Source: Luteitalea sp. TBR-22 (lineage in GTDB: Bacteria > Acidobacteriota > Vicinamibacteria > Vicinamibacterales > Vicinamibacteraceae). From it: a stretch of 64,000 nt of DNA. A program made the position numbers and the translations under genes. A model generated the notes under the pieces. It was not told the origin of the DNA, did not search any database, and saw only the letters and a list, made by a program, of their open reading frames with translations. The stretch is taken from positions 952,501 to 1,016,500 of the forward strand of contig NZ_AP024452.1 in NCBI RefSeq assembly GCF_016865485.1, read 5' to 3'. Positions 26,601 to 34,180 of this stretch are shown piece by piece (the first letter of the stretch is position 1; the number at the start of each line of letters is the position of its first letter).

Positions 26601-26899
26601 GCCGCAGCGAGGGCGTGTCATGGACACGACGAGACGGAGCGTGGACGGCGGTTCCTCACGGTCCCGAAGGGCCGGTGTGGGACGCAGCGGCCTGCTCGGC
26701 CTGCGTGGGCGCGACCGTGACGGCCCTGGCCCATCCCCATGGCGATGTCGTCGCGCTTGACGGACCAGGCGGGCGGGCGTGGCTGGCCGTCTACGCGCCG
26801 CGCTCGTTGGCCTGGGCGGGCACGACGCTGGTAGTGGCCAACATCGACGGCGAGGTCCTCTGGCTTCCGGGGCTCGCCGACGCGCTGATGCGGGAGTGA
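23693..26899 (+). CDS. Giant Maf/DUF115 (PF01973-type) protein with a large C-terminal extension
   Basis: The 1068-residue product carries the two hallmarks of flagellin-modifying Maf proteins: an N-terminal VLLLGAGLGFAAD (81-93) followed by LVAEPS, and FVAAAGPSLD (231-240) with CVDTAVAPL and LVVSVDP (up to 280). Known Maf proteins transfer nonulosonic acids to flagellin serine or threonine. About 500 residues beyond the Maf core (from about 560) match nothing I recognise; the last 200 are beta-rich, with repeated WG/DG turns like a propeller. It is the last gene of the operon (GTG overlap GTGA). No flagellin or flagellar gene is in the window. Confidence 0.82.
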   Translation: MSTASTHLARNLAALGLSPQALRETAPAEWRIDVEGDAVTAAWMANGAGGWVRLHSARDPLKEARDLVEAAVPDVGSRHAVLLLGAGLGFAADAIELIAPDTIILVAEPSATLAVGFMSRRDWTARIAAGRLCLFVGPDYAATGQAQRVLETCAGPVPVIVQPVIRRRHAEALVDAHAKVERLRFGWRANAEARARFAGPYLRNTLANLPALAAGADVAALAGCAAGRPVFVAAAGPSLDADVAALAALRSRALLICVDTAVAPLRRHGLVPDLVVSVDPAALNARNLRATWADERSWLVAEGSVDPGALAAFAGRVFYFRVADHHPWPWLRARGIDCGLLDAWGSVLVTAIDLALRIGGSPVVLWGADLAYSRGQTYCRHVPHEELWALQGLAPEDAWAATLAGDGVVTVADRRGEPVQSSRHLIEFSKGVLARLPGHAVVVNATDGGILDLPAADPALLARIADAPPLDATGVLRRCHEAGRRAAPARLVVDEPTRDTWQCDIADLDAATLPAVIELGTAVAVAMPPDCGPVVESPAVIAAVHAAIQRRPPPDWAKVVLTPANAAPVPPDALLAEARRALGLLLARVPTSARPRPAAALVLKRFGGTATPSTLIDVHRDGVEALRVLEQSVAHLATTLPLPGDPAFWPDWAFLPLLAPDAEARARPLPWGRPTMLRELRRDGDLETVARWLLLLAYARAEALGLARDGDPGSCLRADLLFVLYHCVASSDDDRPARIGVRGADGQVVHGVSAAIAPWQLARALTGLLRREETPPRADALPGIRIGWTHPAHADHPLAPFLDGAVRRVPAVDLHRSAGLPPSLNLCALDGSSVLATPYMSRRGFRLSADGVVEPDEVEWPLDINGVVVLDDGTRVGWGRDDAGQWRLAWWRGSHGRQVSLPHPCTRVAVTRDGRRLCCGSSVGVVTTVDAATGTVLADEPVGAGLPTRLPGGDLHVGSLRIGADGRLDRRSEGVSWTRRDGAWTAVPHGPEGPVWDAAACSACVGATVTALAHPHGDVVALDGPGGRAWLAVYAPRSLAWAGTTLVVANIDGEVLWLPGLADALMRE

Positions 26900-26900
26900 G

Positions 26901-27560
26901 CTACACGAACGCGTGCACGACCAGCCGGTCCGGGCGCCAGAAGGGAAACGTCTCGACCCGCGAGAAGCCCACTTCCTCGAGCATGGCGACGACGGCCGCC
27001 GGGTTGGGGCCCCAGAAGTTGGACGGGTCGTTGTTGAGGGTACGCCCCGGATAGAAGACCATCGCGGGACGCGGATAGTCGAGCGCATCCACGTGCGTCT
27101 CGAGAATCAACTGACGTTTGCAGATCGCCCGCACGTTGCGCAGGTACCTGAGTGGATCGGGGGCGTGATAGAGCACGCCGAGGAAGAGCACCAGATCGAA
27201 GGTGCCCACGGTCTCCGGCGACAGGTCCTCGACCGAGATGATCCTCGCCTCCACCTTCGAGTCGAGCGCGGCATGCGCGATGTCGAAGCCGGCCTTGGAT
27301 CCCATCCCCGTCCTGGTCCAGTAGTACTCGTCGGCAGCCACCACGCGGGAGGCACCGCGGCGTTCGGCCTCGAACGAGAAGAAGCCGTCGAACGCCCCGA
27401 CGTCGATCACGCTCCATCCCGTCAGGTCCTCGGGCAAGCGCATGTGCACGAGCTTTCCCGGTGAGTCGTCGACGCCAGGCGTCACCAGGCCACCGCCGAG
27501 GTCGATGCGGTGGAACCATGGCCGTCCTTGTACCTGCTCCACGAGCGTTGCCCGATCCAC
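26901..27560 (-). CDS. SAM methyltransferase, CmoB/DUF1698-like
   Basis: The 219 residues fit the Methyltransf_9/CmoB group: SVIDVGAFDGFFSFEAERRG (motif I), VAADEYYW, DLVLFLGVLYHAPDPLRYL and a WGPN-containing end with ML..VGF. CmoB makes the carboxymethyl group of tRNA uridine-34, but CmoA is absent, and similar short proteins sit in sugar loci. Given the neighbouring glycosylation operon, an O-methylation role is equally likely. The stop is one base from the end of the Maf-like gene, tail to tail. Confidence 0.8.
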   Translation of the reverse strand: MDRATLVEQVQGRPWFHRIDLGGGLVTPGVDDSPGKLVHMRLPEDLTGWSVIDVGAFDGFFSFEAERRGASRVVAADEYYWTRTGMGSKAGFDIAHAALDSKVEARIISVEDLSPETVGTFDLVLFLGVLYHAPDPLRYLRNVRAICKRQLILETHVDALDYPRPAMVFYPGRTLNNDPSNFWGPNPAAVVAMLEEVGFSRVETFPFWRPDRLVVHAFV

Positions 27561-27831
27561 GCGTCCTGCCTCCTGTTGACCAATCTCGCCCGGAACGCGC
27601 GGGTCCCGCCGTGTCCCGGACCAACCGTTGGTCCTCCGGCTTGCGACCGACCTTCACGCCGTGCGTCGTCGTGCCACCGCCCGGTGGCCAGCCGTGATCC
27701 TATGCCAACGGCGGTGCATCAGGGTGATCGACGATGTGGCGGGCCACACGTGTTGCACGGCCGCCGGGTGCGACTCGGTGTGCCGCGGGGAGTGACGCGC
27801 CTCGCACCACTTCGAGGTATCGTTCACGGCC
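27561..27831. promoter_or_regulatory. Divergent intergenic region with two perfect inverted repeats
   Basis: This is a 271-base control region between divergent methyltransferase genes. GGACCAAC-C-GTTGGTCC at 27618-27634 is a perfect 8-1-8 palindrome, 58 bases upstream of the minus strand start. GCCACC-GCCC-GGTGGC at 27673-27688 is a second. Both could be operators or small hairpins. I see no confident -35/-10 pair. Confidence 0.4.
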
Positions 27832-28647
27832 ATGGCGCAGGATGCGGCACCGATGGCCCAGAAGGAGACGATGACGGGCGCGGCCGCCATCGAGGTCTGC
27901 ATCGAGGGCCTGCGCTTCCAGCTGGATCCGTCGCGGTACATCGACCGCAGCCTGATCGACGGCACCGGATTGGAGGTCGGGACCGTCGGGGCGCTGCGGC
28001 GCCGGATCCGGCCCGGGATGGTCGCCGTGGATGTCGGCGCGAACTTCGGCTACTACACGTTGCTCTTCTCGAAGTGGGTCGGCCCGACCGGCCGGGTCGT
28101 CGCCTTCGAGCCGACCGCGGGGTATGGCGAGCGCTTGCGGAAGCACGTGGCCCTGAACGCCCTGGACAACGTGACCATCGTGCCGATGGGCCTGGGCGAT
28201 ACCGCGGCGGACGCCGAGATTGCCATCGGCGTCTGTTCGGCCACCCTGCATTGGGCCTCGGCGGCCCTGCCGACGGCACGCGAGCGCGTTCGCCTCGTGC
28301 CGTTCGACCTGTGGTGGGGCGCGCAGAAGCCCTTGCTCGGCTCTGCCCGCGTCGACGTGATGAAGATCGACGTCGACGGCCATGAGCCCGCCGTGCTCCG
28401 GGGGGCCGAGCAGACGATACGTGCGGACCGGCCGCTGCTCCTGCTCGAGGTCTCCCGCCCCAACTACGAACAGGCGGGCGAACGCGTCACCGACGTCGTG
28501 ACCTGGTTGCAGGAACGCGGTTACGACGTGATGGACGGCGACCGGGACGCCGCGTTTCCCTCGGCAGAGGCCCTGCAGGAGACGATCCACCGGATGGATG
28601 TCTCGTGCAACCTGCTGTGCCTGCCGAGGGAAACCGTCGCCCTGTAG
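27832..28647 (+). CDS. FkbM-family methyltransferase
   Basis: The 271 residues match the FkbM family: VAVDVGANFGYYTLLFSKWVG (motif I; split as VDVGANFGYY), VVAFEPTAG, and VDVMKIDVDGHEPAVLRGAE (KIDVDGHE). The family O-methylates sugars or polyketides. It stands alone on the + strand between two minus strand methyltransferase genes, beside the glycosyltransferase operon, so sugar O-methylation is the likely use. ATG 27832 is taken; ATG 27853 and 27871 are alternatives. Confidence 0.87.
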   Translation: MAQDAAPMAQKETMTGAAAIEVCIEGLRFQLDPSRYIDRSLIDGTGLEVGTVGALRRRIRPGMVAVDVGANFGYYTLLFSKWVGPTGRVVAFEPTAGYGERLRKHVALNALDNVTIVPMGLGDTAADAEIAIGVCSATLHWASAALPTARERVRLVPFDLWWGAQKPLLGSARVDVMKIDVDGHEPAVLRGAEQTIRADRPLLLLEVSRPNYEQAGERVTDVVTWLQERGYDVMDGDRDAAFPSAEALQETIHRMDVSCNLLCLPRETVAL

Positions 28648-28687
28648 GTGTCGTCGCCGGCAGTCGCTCGCGACGCGTCGCGACCTC

Positions 28688-30178
28688 TCACTTCACGAGA
28701 GGCGCTGTCGACCAGGAATCGGCCCCGGAACGTGCGGGACCCGTCAGGTCGCCCCGGACCAGGACCTCGCCGGCGCCCCCGCCCGTGCTCCAGTAGCGCA
28801 CGCGAAAACCGAAGGTGGTGGCATCCACCGACCAGCCGAGGTCAATGGCCTCCTCGTGAAGCACGGCATCGACCTGCGCCTCGGACACGATGCGCTCTTG
28901 CGGGCCTGTCCCCTGCGTGACCACGACCCGCAGGCCGGTGGGCACGCCGGTCACCACGGGACGGAAGCGCACGTGCAGCAGATAGCTCCCGGCGCGCAGT
29001 GGAAAGAGCGGGCCCTCGGCGACCAGCACGGCGGTGCCCGCGGGCAGCAGGGCCCAGCGGCCGCGCGCGTCGGTGACCGACGGACCCGGCACGATGAACC
29101 GATCCAGTCGCTCCGGCCAGGCCGCGTCGAAAATCGCGTCCAGGTACGCGCGGACGCGCGTGCCGTCCGGCGTGCGGCGCTTGCGCGCCTCGGCCCACCA
29201 GACGAAGGACCGTTCCGGCCGCTCCCGCGCCAGTGCGGCACGACGCAGTACCGCCATCGAGTCGGACTGGGGTCCCTCGAACGGAGACAGCGGGAGCAGC
29301 GAGGCGCCGTCGTGCGCCAGCCAGATGCCTCGCACCCGCACGTCGTCGAAGCCGGCGAGGTTCAGGAGCATGCCGATCTCGGGCACGGTGTACTCGACGG
29401 TGTGCTCGGGGTGACTCCACACCAGCGGCGCCGTGACGGCCCGGTTCGGGCTGTCGAGGACCAGCCAGCCCCCGGGGCGCAGGACGCGGGACGCCTCGGC
29501 CAGGAAGGCCGCCACCTGGTCTGGCCACAGGTGCTCGATGTTCTGGCCGGAGAACACCAGATCCACCGAGTCTCCGGCGACGCTCGGCATGTCGGCGACG
29601 TCCTGGGCGAGCCACTCGACGTTGGCTGGCAGGTCGGCTGGCCGCGGCAGGAATGCCTCCGCGCCGACATGGCGCGCGACGCGGCCGTAGCGCTCCTCGA
29701 CCCAATCGAAGTACCACCGCCCCGAGCAACCGGCGCTGAGCAGCGTCTCGGCGCCGGGCGGCATGTCGGCGAGTGCGTGACCACGCAGTTCGTGGAGCAA
29801 CACGTAGAAGTCGGGCACCAGCGGGTCCGGCGCCGCCGTGAAGGTGTCGGGCGTCGCCTGGAACACGCAGACGTCGGCGGGCGCCCGGTACCCGAGGCGC
29901 CCCGCCTGCTCCACGATGGCCACCGCATGTGCCGACGCCACCACGACGAACGGACGCGTTGCGGCATCGGCGAGGCTCTCCGGATGCCGCACGGCAAGCC
30001 CCTCGACCGCGGCTGTCGCACCGGTGGCGGCCGAATCGACGAAGCCGACGGCCTCGATGCCGTGGTCGCGCAGCGCCCGAATCGCGAGCACCCCGGCCCG
30101 CCCCGCGCCCCAGAGGACGATCGGTCGATCGCGGGCCACCTGGCGCAGGTGCGCGATCAGCGCGGGCATGGCGGGCAT
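28688..30178 (-). CDS. Rossmann-methyltransferase fusion with C-terminal beta domain
   Basis: The 496-residue protein joins three parts. First is a PglD/CoA-binding-like Rossmann segment (IVLWGAGRAGVLAIRALRDHG region, about 17-110). Second is a class I methyltransferase domain (about 125-300) with TLLSAGCSGRWYFDW, VDLVFSGQNIEHLWPDQ and EASRVLRPGGWLVLDSPNR (shown in parts). Third is a beta-sandwich-like end (about 385-496) resembling a carbohydrate-binding module. Start ATG 30178 (MPAMPAL) is chosen; the frame runs to 30250 without family-like sequence. It probably methylates a surface sugar. Confidence 0.78.
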   Translation of the reverse strand: MPAMPALIAHLRQVARDRPIVLWGAGRAGVLAIRALRDHGIEAVGFVDSAATGATAAVEGLAVRHPESLADAATRPFVVVASAHAVAIVEQAGRLGYRAPADVCVFQATPDTFTAAPDPLVPDFYVLLHELRGHALADMPPGAETLLSAGCSGRWYFDWVEERYGRVARHVGAEAFLPRPADLPANVEWLAQDVADMPSVAGDSVDLVFSGQNIEHLWPDQVAAFLAEASRVLRPGGWLVLDSPNRAVTAPLVWSHPEHTVEYTVPEIGMLLNLAGFDDVRVRGIWLAHDGASLLPLSPFEGPQSDSMAVLRRAALARERPERSFVWWAEARKRRTPDGTRVRAYLDAIFDAAWPERLDRFIVPGPSVTDARGRWALLPAGTAVLVAEGPLFPLRAGSYLLHVRFRPVVTGVPTGLRVVVTQGTGPQERIVSEAQVDAVLHEEAIDLGWSVDATTFGFRVRYWSTGGGAGEVLVRGDLTGPARSGADSWSTAPLVK

Positions 30179-30294
30179 GCGGCTCAATGTATCAGGTAGG
30201 CTGCACCGGCCTCCACTGCGCGCGTGCGCCGCGCGGCGCCGATCGGTCACTCGGGCATGCGCGTGGGCGGGCGCCCGTACGCTACTCTAGGAAC

Positions 30295-30726
30295 ATGCTC
30301 GAGACGGCCGAAGTCCGACGGCAACTCACCCACCGGCTCGCCGAGTTGAAGAAGGCTCAGGCGCAGCGTCGCGCCTCGGCCGATGCGGCCCGCACGGCGT
30401 TCGATGCGATCCTCGAGCGCGAGATCGCGCCGACGATGCGGCAGTTCGCCCAGGCGCTCAAGGCCGAGGGCTTCGCGTTCTCGGTGCAGACCCCGGCCGG
30501 CGCCGCGCGGCTGGTCTCGGACCGCTCCAGCGACAACGCCATCGACGTCTTCCTGGAGGTCGGCGGCGCCCAGCCGGCCGTCATCGTCAGGAGCGCCTAC
30601 AGCCGCGGCCGCCGGCAGCTCGAGGACGAACGGACCCTCGCGCAGGGCGAGGCCATCGGCCGCATCGACGGCGAGCGCGTGCTCGCCGTGCTGCTCGACG
30701 TGATCGAGCCGTTCGTCGAGCGCTAG
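30295..30726 (+). CDS. Small coiled-coil hypothetical protein
   Basis: The 143 residues are unrecognised. An N-terminal charged helix (about 3-55, LAELKKAQAQRRASADAART) looks like a coiled coil, followed by a small alpha/beta end with IDVFLEVGG and VLAVLLDVIEPFVER. ATG 30295 follows AGGA by a few bases. The next gene starts 12 bases after its stop, so the two are likely one transcript. Confidence 0.72.
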   Translation: MLETAEVRRQLTHRLAELKKAQAQRRASADAARTAFDAILEREIAPTMRQFAQALKAEGFAFSVQTPAGAARLVSDRSSDNAIDVFLEVGGAQPAVIVRSAYSRGRRQLEDERTLAQGEAIGRIDGERVLAVLLDVIEPFVER

Positions 30727-30738
30727 CCTGCCGCCCCC

Positions 30739-31881
30739 GTGCGCATCCTCCACCTGATCCCGTTCCTCTGGAGCGGCGCCGGCGACGTGGTCAGCCGGCT
30801 CGCCGCCAGCCAGCGCGGGGCCGGGCATGAGGTGCTGGTGGTGACCAGCGGTGTCTCCCGCGGCCAGCGCGACTGGCCGGCGTACCGACGTCGTCTTCGT
30901 CAGGCCGGCGTCGGCTGGCAACGCCTCGAATTCTTCGACAGGCAGCCGGAGGCATTCTGGCCCGCGGTCGACCGACTCGTCGCCCTGGCAGGGCAGTGGC
31001 GCCCCGACGTGATGCATGCGCATGCGGGAGCGCCGACCGGCGCGGCCGTGCTGGCCGCCACCGCCACGTCGCGACGCATTCCCGTCGTCTCGCAGTTCTA
31101 CAACTGGGGGCCCGGTCGTCCGTCGTGGATGGACGCCATGGACACCACGGCGCTCCGCGCCGCCGACCTCGTGGTGTGCTCGGCCACCCACTACCGCACG
31201 CGTCTGCACGAACTCGGCGTGTCGCGTCGCCGCGTGCGACTGGTGCCGTGGGGGCTCGACGACGAGTGGTTCGTGGAGCGGCGGGCACCGGGGGCGCCGG
31301 GCGTGCCCACCATCGGGTTCGTCGGCCGGATCGAACCGCGCAAGGGACAACTGGAGCTCGTGCGTGCGTTCGCTCGCGTGCAACGCCAACGGACCGGAAC
31401 GCGGCTCGAGCTGGTGGGACCGGTCGCCGACGCCGACTACGCCGCCGCGGTGGCCGAGGCGATCACCGCGGCCGGGCTGACCGATCACGTGCGCCTCGTC
31501 GGGCACGTCGGCGACGTGCGGCCACACCTCGCGCGCTGGAGTGCCTTCGTCTCGCTGTCGCGTGACGAAGGCCAGGGGCTGGCCGTGATCGAGGCCATGG
31601 CGGCCGGCGTGCCCGTGCTCGCCCGTCGCGTGCCCGGCGTCGAGGACGTGGTGCGCGATGGCCGGACGGGCGTCGTCATCCCGGCGGGCACGCCCGCCGC
31701 CCAGGGCGCGTGCCTGGCACGTGCGCTGGATCGCCCCGCCGAGCTCGCGGCGCTGGCGCGGCGCGCCAGGGCGCACGTGACGCGCCATTACCGCTGGTCC
31801 GGCACCGTTGCCGCCATCGCCGCCGCGTACGAAGCGGCCCGTTCCGCCGCCGCGACGTCTGAACGTCGTCGGCCCCGGTGA
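30739..31881 (+). CDS. GT4 glycosyltransferase
   Basis: This is a 380-residue GT-B enzyme. N-terminal MRILHLIPFLWSGAGDVVSR begins the acceptor lobe. The donor lobe has TIGFVGRIEPRKGQLELVRA, then SRDEGQGLAVIEAMAAGVPV with the E-x7-E motif, and VPGVEDVVRDGRTG. GTG 30739 agrees with the family N-terminus. A frame overlap (GTGA at 31878) is available with the next gene, though a better start for that gene lies downstream. It is separate from the main glycosylation operon. Confidence 0.87.
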   Translation: MRILHLIPFLWSGAGDVVSRLAASQRGAGHEVLVVTSGVSRGQRDWPAYRRRLRQAGVGWQRLEFFDRQPEAFWPAVDRLVALAGQWRPDVMHAHAGAPTGAAVLAATATSRRIPVVSQFYNWGPGRPSWMDAMDTTALRAADLVVCSATHYRTRLHELGVSRRRVRLVPWGLDDEWFVERRAPGAPGVPTIGFVGRIEPRKGQLELVRAFARVQRQRTGTRLELVGPVADADYAAAVAEAITAAGLTDHVRLVGHVGDVRPHLARWSAFVSLSRDEGQGLAVIEAMAAGVPVLARRVPGVEDVVRDGRTGVVIPAGTPAAQGACLARALDRPAELAALARRARAHVTRHYRWSGTVAAIAAAYEAARSAAATSERRRPR

Positions 31882-31901
31882 ATGCCCGACTGGAGGAATC
31901 C

Positions 31902-32630
31902 GTGCGTCAGACCCTCGCCACCCTGTTCGTCCTTTCCGCGCTGACCGTGGCCGTCCCGTCCACGGCAGCCGCCCAGGCCGCCATGTCGCATGCGCAGACC
32001 CAGGACCTCGTGATCGCCGCCGGTGAAGGCCTCGTCAAGCGCGCGCCCGACCAGGCGTTCGTCACCGTCGCCGCCGAGGCGCGCTCGCGCCAGCCGCGCG
32101 AAGCGCAGGCACAGAACGCCAAGGTGGCCAGCGCGATCCGCGAGCGGCTGTCGGTGTTCAACCTGCCAGCCGACGCGCTGCGCACCCTGAGCGTCGACAT
32201 GCAGCCCGAGTTCGACTGGGCCAACGGCAAGCAGACGCTCCGCGGCTACCTGGCCAGCAACGTGATCGAGGTGCGCCTCGACGACGTGGCGCGGGTCGGC
32301 GAGGTCGTGGACGCGGTCATCGGTGCCGGCGCGACACGCGTGACCAACGTGCGCTTCACGCTGAAGGACATGGCCGGGGCAGAGCAGGAGGCCCTGAAGC
32401 GCGCCTCGGCTGCGGCGCTCGCCCGCGCCAGGGCCATGGCGGAGGGTGTCGGGCGCAGCGTCGATCGCGTGGTGCGCCTCGACGAGACCGGCCGCGACGC
32501 GATTGGCCCGCAGCCGGTCATGATGCGCGCGATGGCCGCGCCGGCTGCTGCCGACATGCCCACGACGCCCGTCACGGCCGGCGAAGTGGAAGTGCGTGTG
32601 TCGGTCACGCTGCACGCGTCGTTGAAGTAG
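31902..32630 (+). CDS. Periplasmic SIMPL-domain (DUF541) protein
   Basis: The 242-residue protein has a signal peptide (MRQTLATLFVLSALTVAVPS, cleaved near AAAQA). The rest follows the SIMPL/DUF541 pattern: ITVxGEGxVxxxPD appears as LVIAAGEGLVKRAPDQAF, then LSVDMQPEFDW...GYLASNVIEVRLDDVARVGEVVD (in pieces) and a C-terminal VEVRVSVTLHA strand. GTG 31902 is preferred over GTG 31878 because GGAGG lies five bases upstream and the peptide then starts as a normal signal. Function in the family is unclear, with stress and oxidative links reported. Confidence 0.85.
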   Translation: MRQTLATLFVLSALTVAVPSTAAAQAAMSHAQTQDLVIAAGEGLVKRAPDQAFVTVAAEARSRQPREAQAQNAKVASAIRERLSVFNLPADALRTLSVDMQPEFDWANGKQTLRGYLASNVIEVRLDDVARVGEVVDAVIGAGATRVTNVRFTLKDMAGAEQEALKRASAAALARARAMAEGVGRSVDRVVRLDETGRDAIGPQPVMMRAMAAPAAADMPTTPVTAGEVEVRVSVTLHASLK

Positions 32631-32703
32631 CGCCGGGCACCGTGATGCGGGCACCGACGCCGGCCTCGCACATGTGTGGACCCGGTTGATCGCCCGGACC
32701 TCC

Positions 32704-34068
32704 ATGAGCCCTGACCTCGCCCTCCTGCTGACACTCGCCGCGCTGGCCGGCGCGCTGGTCACGTGGCTGCTGCTGCGGGGCTCGCGCCTGTCGGCGACCG
32801 AAGCGCGGCGCCTCGACGCCGAGGCGGCCGCGGCCAACGCCCGCGCCGCGACGCTTGGTGAGGCGCTCGAGCAGGCGCAGCGCGACACCGACGACCTGCG
32901 GCGCGAACTGGCCATCGCGCAGCGCGGACGCGCCGTCGCCGAGACGCGCGTCGACGACCTCGAGGCACGCGTCCGCGAACAGGTCCGCGACTTCGCCGCC
33001 GCGCAGAAGCAGGTGCAGGATGCCTTCAAGGCGCTGGCCGCCGACGCCCTCGATGCCAGCACCGCGCGCCTGCTGGCGCTCGCCGAGGAGCGCTTCCGCA
33101 CGCTCCAGGAACAGGCCGCCGGTGAACTGCGGGCCCGCACGGACGCGATCAGGTCGCTGGTCGCGCCGCTGTCGGAGAAGCTGGTGGAGGTGCAGCGCCA
33201 GACGCAGGCGTTCGCCGAGAGCAGCCAGCGCGGGCTCGGCGAGGTGGGGCAGCACCTGCGCGACGTCGTGAGCGCGACGGGCACGCTGCAGCAGGAGACC
33301 GCCCGCCTGGTGACCGCGCTGCGCACGCCGCACGTCCGGGGACGGTGGGGCGAGGTCGCGTTGCGCCGCGTCGCCGAGCTCTCCGGCATGAGTCCGCACT
33401 GCGACTTCCTGGAGCAGGGGACCCACGAGGGCGACGAGGGCCGGCTTCGCCCCGACGTCGTCGTCAAGCTTCCCGCCGGCCGCACGATCATCGTCGACGC
33501 GAAGGTGGCGCTGACGGCCTACCTCGACTCGCTCGAGGCGACCAGCGAGGACGAGCGTCGCGCCCACGTGCAGCGCCACGCCATGCAGCTGCGCACGCAC
33601 GTGCAGCAACTGGCCGACCGGCGCTACGCCGGCCAGCTGCGCGACAGCGCGGAGTTCGTGGTGCTGTTCATCCCGGGCGACACGTTCCTGGCCGCGGCAG
33701 CCGAGGCCGACCCGTCGCTCATCGAACAGGCGCTCGAGCGGCACGTGGTGATCGCGACGCCGTCGACCCTGATCGCGCTGCTGCGCGCGGTGGCGTACGG
33801 CTGGCGGCAGGAGAAGCTGGCCGAGAACGCGCAGAAGATCAGCGAGCTTGGGCGCGACCTGCACGACCGGCTGGCGACGCTGGTGACGCGGCTCGCCCAG
33901 ACCGGCCAACAGCTGGGGAAGGCGGTGCGCGCCTACAACGACACCGTCGCCACCCTCGAGGCCCGCGTGCTGCCCGCCGTGCGCCGCTTCGACGAACTCG
34001 GCGTCCCGAGCGGGAAGACGCGGATCGACCCACAGACCATCGATCTACAGGTGCGAACGGAGGGGTAG
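32704..34068 (+). CDS. rmuC: RmuC-family DNA recombination protein
   Basis: The 454 residues show the family plan. First comes an N-terminal membrane helix (LALLLTLAALAGALVTWLLL). A long coiled coil (about 35-200) follows. Then comes the nuclease-like core: RGRWGEVALRRVAELSGM, DVVVKLPAGRTIIVDAKVAL with the catalytic Asp/Lys, VLFIPGDTFLAAAAE and PSTLIALLRAVAYGWRQE (shown in parts). RmuC proteins limit DNA inversions at short inverted repeats, which is notable in a window full of such repeats. ATG 32704 is used; an upstream ATG at 32674 is less likely. Confidence 0.9.
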   Translation: MSPDLALLLTLAALAGALVTWLLLRGSRLSATEARRLDAEAAAANARAATLGEALEQAQRDTDDLRRELAIAQRGRAVAETRVDDLEARVREQVRDFAAAQKQVQDAFKALAADALDASTARLLALAEERFRTLQEQAAGELRARTDAIRSLVAPLSEKLVEVQRQTQAFAESSQRGLGEVGQHLRDVVSATGTLQQETARLVTALRTPHVRGRWGEVALRRVAELSGMSPHCDFLEQGTHEGDEGRLRPDVVVKLPAGRTIIVDAKVALTAYLDSLEATSEDERRAHVQRHAMQLRTHVQQLADRRYAGQLRDSAEFVVLFIPGDTFLAAAAEADPSLIEQALERHVVIATPSTLIALLRAVAYGWRQEKLAENAQKISELGRDLHDRLATLVTRLAQTGQQLGKAVRAYNDTVATLEARVLPAVRRFDELGVPSGKTRIDPQTIDLQVRTEG

Positions 34069-34145
34069 GGCGCGGTCTCCCCTTCGACTTCGCTCAGGGC
34101 AAGCGACCGCGCCGTCAACCAACGGCGGGGTGAGGACACCCCGCC
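34069..34145. repeat. GC-rich hairpins between convergent genes, with an ALSEVEG-type repeat core
   Basis: Arms GGCGCGGTC (34069-34077) and GACCGCGCC (34105-34113) enclose CTTCGACTTCGCTCAGGGCA, a sequence known to recur in many bacterial genomes and translated as ALSEVEG. A second perfect 9-bp hairpin GGCGGGGTG-AGGA-CACCCCGCC spans 34124-34145. It sits between rmuC and the convergent glycosidase gene and could end transcription both ways. Confidence 0.75.
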
Positions 34146-34180
34146 CTACCTCTGTACCGCGGGACACCCCGCGCTAACCC

